Assembly: GCF_963678425.1 (NCBI RefSeq)
Contig: NZ_OY782852.1
Location: forward strand, 1 to 26,631
DNA length: 26,631 nucleotides
Origin: an uncultured Bacteroides sp.
GTDB lineage: Bacteria > Bacteroidota > Bacteroidia > Bacteroidales > Bacteroidaceae
Direction of reading: 5' to 3'
Below the pieces are notes generated by a model that saw only the letters and a list, made by a program, of their open reading frames with translations, searched no databases and was not told the origin of the DNA. Both the position numbers and the translations under genes were made by a program. Shown here piece by piece: positions 23,885 through 26,631 of this stretch. Each line of letters begins with the position of its first letter. Positions within the stretch are counted from its first letter, which is position 1.

Positions 23885-25931
23885 AGAAGTTCCAGGAAAT
23901 ACCGATCTTAAATAGACGGGGATTGATTGGATAGTGAGGCACATAGAATGCATTTCCACCTGAACCTTGATTCACATGATACCACATAACAAAGAAGCGC
24001 GTGCGTTTTAAGTGAAGGTTTGCATATAAGTCCATAATAGGATATCCTCCAATCTTAACGCCATTTGCTTCATTCTGCAGATTAAAGTTTCCAATGGCTG
24101 GAGTATAGGCCGGTGCATAATATTTAGTGAAATAACGAACATCGATTCCCAATTGAAGGCTAAGTACCTTTTTTGCTAGCTTTGTCTCCAAATACAGATT
24201 ATGATAAAGAGATAGTTCAGGCAACGGAATAATAGTGCTATTCCCGGACTTCTGATAAGAAATTTCATTATCTAAATGAAGCTTACCTAATTTGAAATTC
24301 TGGCTAAATGTAGCTCCTAATATTTGTATGTTGCCACTAAATTGATTTGCTACTGCAGTGCTGTCAAAATAGGTATAGTTTTTAACGTTCTCAACCGCTA
24401 CATTTAGTTTGGTCCCAAGTCTTTTGATAGACAATTCAGCTTCTAACTTTGTTTTGAATTCTTTTGAGAAATTATTATTGTCCCAATAAAAGTGGTTTGA
24501 GTGATAATGGCGCATATAAAAAGCTGGCAGCGTGTTACTGATATTTCCGCGTGCAACTAAATTAACAGTGTCATTTAAAAGATGGAAATTCAAATCTATA
24601 TTACCTTTTAAACGAAACTGCCCTATACTTTCTTTAAGCATTCCTACCTCTCCTGTGGCTGAATAATGGAGTAATTTACCACTTTTTCTGGATAATTCAC
24701 CTCCCACATAGACTTCATTTTCAGTATATTTATCTGTTGTGATGGAATCCTGATTCATCAAACTATACTGGCGGAGTTCGTGTGAAATAAATCCTGTGAG
24801 TCCGGCCTGGGCATATTTATTGAAACCTTCCAGCAGTGCTATGGCAAATGTGTTCTTTATTGATAAATAACTGGTAGAGTCATTGGAAGAAAGGCTGTTT
24901 TTATTGATAAAAGTATTCTTATAGAAGTTAGCTGTTTCAGTATCTGAGATAAAGTTTCTGTGTGCCTTTTCAACTTTCATGGTATGAATGAAACTGGTAA
25001 CCGGAACGAACTCTATTTCTTTTTTTTCTATTTCTTTCCCATCATCTTTTCCTTTCCCTTTTTCCTTGATCACTTTCTCTCTGTGAAATCCAAGGTTATA
25101 ACGGTGAGTGAGAAAGATATAATTATCTTTGTTCTTGTTCCATGTATCCGATAATACTGTCGGGATATTTGCCGGCTCGTATTGCTTCTTTCCTTCACTC
25201 ATGGCAAGCGGGTCTGTGATATAACGATCATCCGTTATTCCTCCATTCTCAATCATCTTTAAATTGAAACTGTTAAAGAGAAGATGTGCCTGATACTTTT
25301 CACCAATATAACTGCCAAACAGAGCTCCGTTAAAGTGAGCGGTAGACTGATTGGCGTAAAATCCACGACCGTATTGGTAGTCAATGTTGAAACCAAAAGC
25401 CAGGCGTTTATTTGCATTTATGGAAAAATAGGACTTAAAACGTTCTTCTCCGTTAACTTTTGAGCCACACTTAAAGTAAGTCAGATTTGTATATGGCAAG
25501 CGTGAGTTAGAGAATCTAAAGTCCTGAGGCTGCACATAAAAACTGGAATATGGATCAATAAACAGATACTGAGAATATTCAGATCGGTCAAAATAAATTC
25601 TGGACATTGAAGGTGACCCTAAGTTTCCCAGATAATTGTTGTGTCCGGTTATTCCTTCAACCAGGTTTTGGTTTTGAAAATGCTGATAAGCGGTGTCGGC
25701 ATGAATAATCTGAACATTTCCCAAACGCTCGTCAACTTTCCACATATAGAGATTGGGATCAATAGATGCAGTATTTACCTTGTTAGTATCTTGCTGAGTT
25801 CCATCTTTCGGACTGTTTCCAAGATTACTATTGTACTTTTGGCCCATAGTGGACGACTCTCCAGTTTGCGCAAAGAGTGATATCTGAGTGATGGCCGTTA
25901 TAAGTATGTATATTATTAATATCCTTTTCAT
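23877..25931 (-). CDS. Putative outer-membrane porin (Porin_10-like)
   Basis: A 684-aa protein with a signal peptide (MKRILIIYILITAITQISLFA, cleavage near A21). A polar linker follows, then a segment typical of the Bacteroidetes putative-porin family: LYMWKVDERLGNVQIIHADT, YLGNLGSPSMSRIYFDR, then many alternating beta-strand-like stretches to the end, closing with RLFKIGISWNFYD, a C-terminal aromatic strand. It should form an outer-membrane beta-barrel; the substrate is unknown. The frame extends upstream to 25961, but those residues would overlap the -7 box and spoil the signal peptide. The downstream solute-binding gene overlaps its stop by eight bases. The upstream GH65 gene ends 79 bp away on the same strand. 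Confidence 0.82.
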   Translation of the reverse strand: MKRILIIYILITAITQISLFAQTGESSTMGQKYNSNLGNSPKDGTQQDTNKVNTASIDPNLYMWKVDERLGNVQIIHADTAYQHFQNQNLVEGITGHNNYLGNLGSPSMSRIYFDRSEYSQYLFIDPYSSFYVQPQDFRFSNSRLPYTNLTYFKCGSKVNGEERFKSYFSINANKRLAFGFNIDYQYGRGFYANQSTAHFNGALFGSYIGEKYQAHLLFNSFNLKMIENGGITDDRYITDPLAMSEGKKQYEPANIPTVLSDTWNKNKDNYIFLTHRYNLGFHREKVIKEKGKGKDDGKEIEKKEIEFVPVTSFIHTMKVEKAHRNFISDTETANFYKNTFINKNSLSSNDSTSYLSIKNTFAIALLEGFNKYAQAGLTGFISHELRQYSLMNQDSITTDKYTENEVYVGGELSRKSGKLLHYSATGEVGMLKESIGQFRLKGNIDLNFHLLNDTVNLVARGNISNTLPAFYMRHYHSNHFYWDNNNFSKEFKTKLEAELSIKRLGTKLNVAVENVKNYTYFDSTAVANQFSGNIQILGATFSQNFKLGKLHLDNEISYQKSGNSTIIPLPELSLYHNLYLETKLAKKVLSLQLGIDVRYFTKYYAPAYTPAIGNFNLQNEANGVKIGGYPIMDLYANLHLKRTRFFVMWYHVNQGSGGNAFYVPHYPINPRLFKIGISWNFYD

Positions 25932-25940
25932 AATTAGGCG

Positions 25941-25948
25941 CAAATATA
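25941..25948 (-). promoter_or_regulatory. -7 promoter box for the porin gene
   Basis: TATATTTG on the minus strand, with a TTG about 20 bp further upstream, fits the Bacteroides promoter. It ends only 9 bp before the porin ATG (25931), so the transcript would have a very short leader or none. Confidence 0.55.
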
Positions 25949-26010
25949 CAACAAAAAACAATTCACAAGAGGTATTTGTTAAGCTCGATCATTTGAATGA
26001 ACCTTTTTTT

Positions 26011-26631
26011 TTATTTCTCATTGCGATTAATGGAAATTAGTAAAAGTGCATTAGCCTTAATTGTATAGCTTTTGCTAAAGACTTGAATGCATACATCCGT
26101 ATTTGCCAGATTAGTGACTTCCATTTCTTTATGGCTGATTTTTAAAAGTAAAAAGTATCCGTTGAAATTTACTTTAAATCTATATGATTTCCATTTATGA
26201 GGAATTATAGGCTCAAAAGACGCTTTCCCGTTTTTTAATTTCATACCGGCAAAACCTTCAACTAATGCCAGCCAACTACCAGGCATACTGGTAATATGAA
26301 GCCCCTCTTTAAGATCGTTGTTATAATCGTCTAAGTCCAGACGGGTGGCTTTTAGAAATAAATCATAAGCTTGATCAATATCTCCTATCCGGGCAGCCAG
26401 AATAGAATGTACAAAGTAGGAGAGGGAAGATTCGTGAAGAGTGCGCGGTTCATAAAAAAGAAAATTCTTTTTCACTGTTTCCATATCAAAATCATTCCGG
26501 TACAGATAAATACCCAGAAGAACATCACTTTGTTTAATAAAGCAAGAGCGAAGAATTCTGTCCCAGGACCAATGCTGGCTGATGGGGCGATCTGATGGAT
26601 CTATGTCTGCAACCACATTTAGTTCTTTGTC
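26011..26631 (-). CDS. GH65-family glycoside phosphorylase, C-terminal part (cut by window edge)
   Basis: The open frame reaches the right edge without a start, giving about 206 codons of the 3' end. The end of the catalytic alpha/alpha barrel is clear: KQSDVLLGIYLY, YEPRTLHESSLSYFVHSILA, ATRLDLDDYNNDLKEGLHIT and PGSWLALVEGFAGM all follow the maltose/trehalose/kojibiose phosphorylase pattern. A small beta-rich C-terminal domain ends at NRNEK. The catalytic Glu and the phosphate-binding part lie outside the window, so the disaccharide substrate and the question of phosphorylase versus hydrolase cannot be settled. It probably acts in the cytoplasm unless a signal peptide is present upstream. 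Confidence 0.88.
   Translation of the reverse strand, partial: DKELNVVADIDPSDRPISQHWSWDRILRSCFIKQSDVLLGIYLYRNDFDMETVKKNFLFYEPRTLHESSLSYFVHSILAARIGDIDQAYDLFLKATRLDLDDYNNDLKEGLHITSMPGSWLALVEGFAGMKLKNGKASFEPIIPHKWKSYRFKVNFNGYFLLLKISHKEMEVTNLANTDVCIQVFSKSYTIKANALLLISINRNEK

Overview
The window looks like a chromosomal segment of a Bacteroidales bacterium, most likely Bacteroides or a close relative. The signs are AT-rich DNA, several -7 promoter boxes of the Bacteroides type (TAnnTTTG), little Shine-Dalgarno signal, and typical families: a T9SS-tailed secreted protein, DUF4465, DUF4421, a Porin_10 porin, a PL1 pectate lyase and a GH65 phosphorylase. No tRNA, rRNA, CRISPR array, transposase or integrase was found. 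All calls come from reading the sequence; no database search was run.

Layout. (1) 1-1510: the start of a minus-strand gene at the left edge, then a Crp/Fnr-type regulator and a 2x[4Fe-4S] ferredoxin fused to a four-helix, probably heme-binding membrane domain. (2) 1511-8520: a long leader with a full cobalamin riboswitch in front of a 2080-aa secreted protein. That protein carries four CUB-like domains alternating with four BNR_assoc_N-like domains, then a beta-helix, FN3- and Ig-like domains, DUF4465 and a T9SS tail. It ends at a strong terminator. (3) 8521-10428: a secreted PL1 pectate lyase with a bidirectional terminator. (4) 10462-14565: an accessory block of minus-strand genes of unknown function: a HEPN-like protein, a two-gene unit whose second product carries a complete ribosomal protein S17 domain at its C-terminus, a small membrane protein and a secreted TPR protein. 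Two related imperfect palindromes of about 130 bp lie directly after the HEPN-like gene and after the S17-fusion gene, so the S17 unit is bracketed like a gene cassette. (5) 15099-18725: a DMT transporter, then a minus-strand operon of an ICMT-like methyltransferase, a GNAT acetyltransferase and an RsgA-type GTPase. (6) 19375-22040: guanine deaminase, a DUF4421 outer-membrane protein and a Gfo/Idh/MocA oxidoreductase. (7) 22092-26631: a membrane protein divergent from the oxidoreductase, then a minus-strand run of a GH65 phosphorylase (cut by the window edge), a Porin_10 porin and a coupled periplasmic solute-binding protein.

The best candidate for something undescribed is the S17-fusion unit at 12437-13650: a near-intact copy of a core 30S protein attached to an unknown helical domain, translated with an unknown partner, inside a cassette-like block beside a HEPN-like gene. 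A role acting on or through the ribosome is an inference. The second is the giant riboswitch-controlled surface protein, which points to a corrinoid-related job with no btuB beside it.
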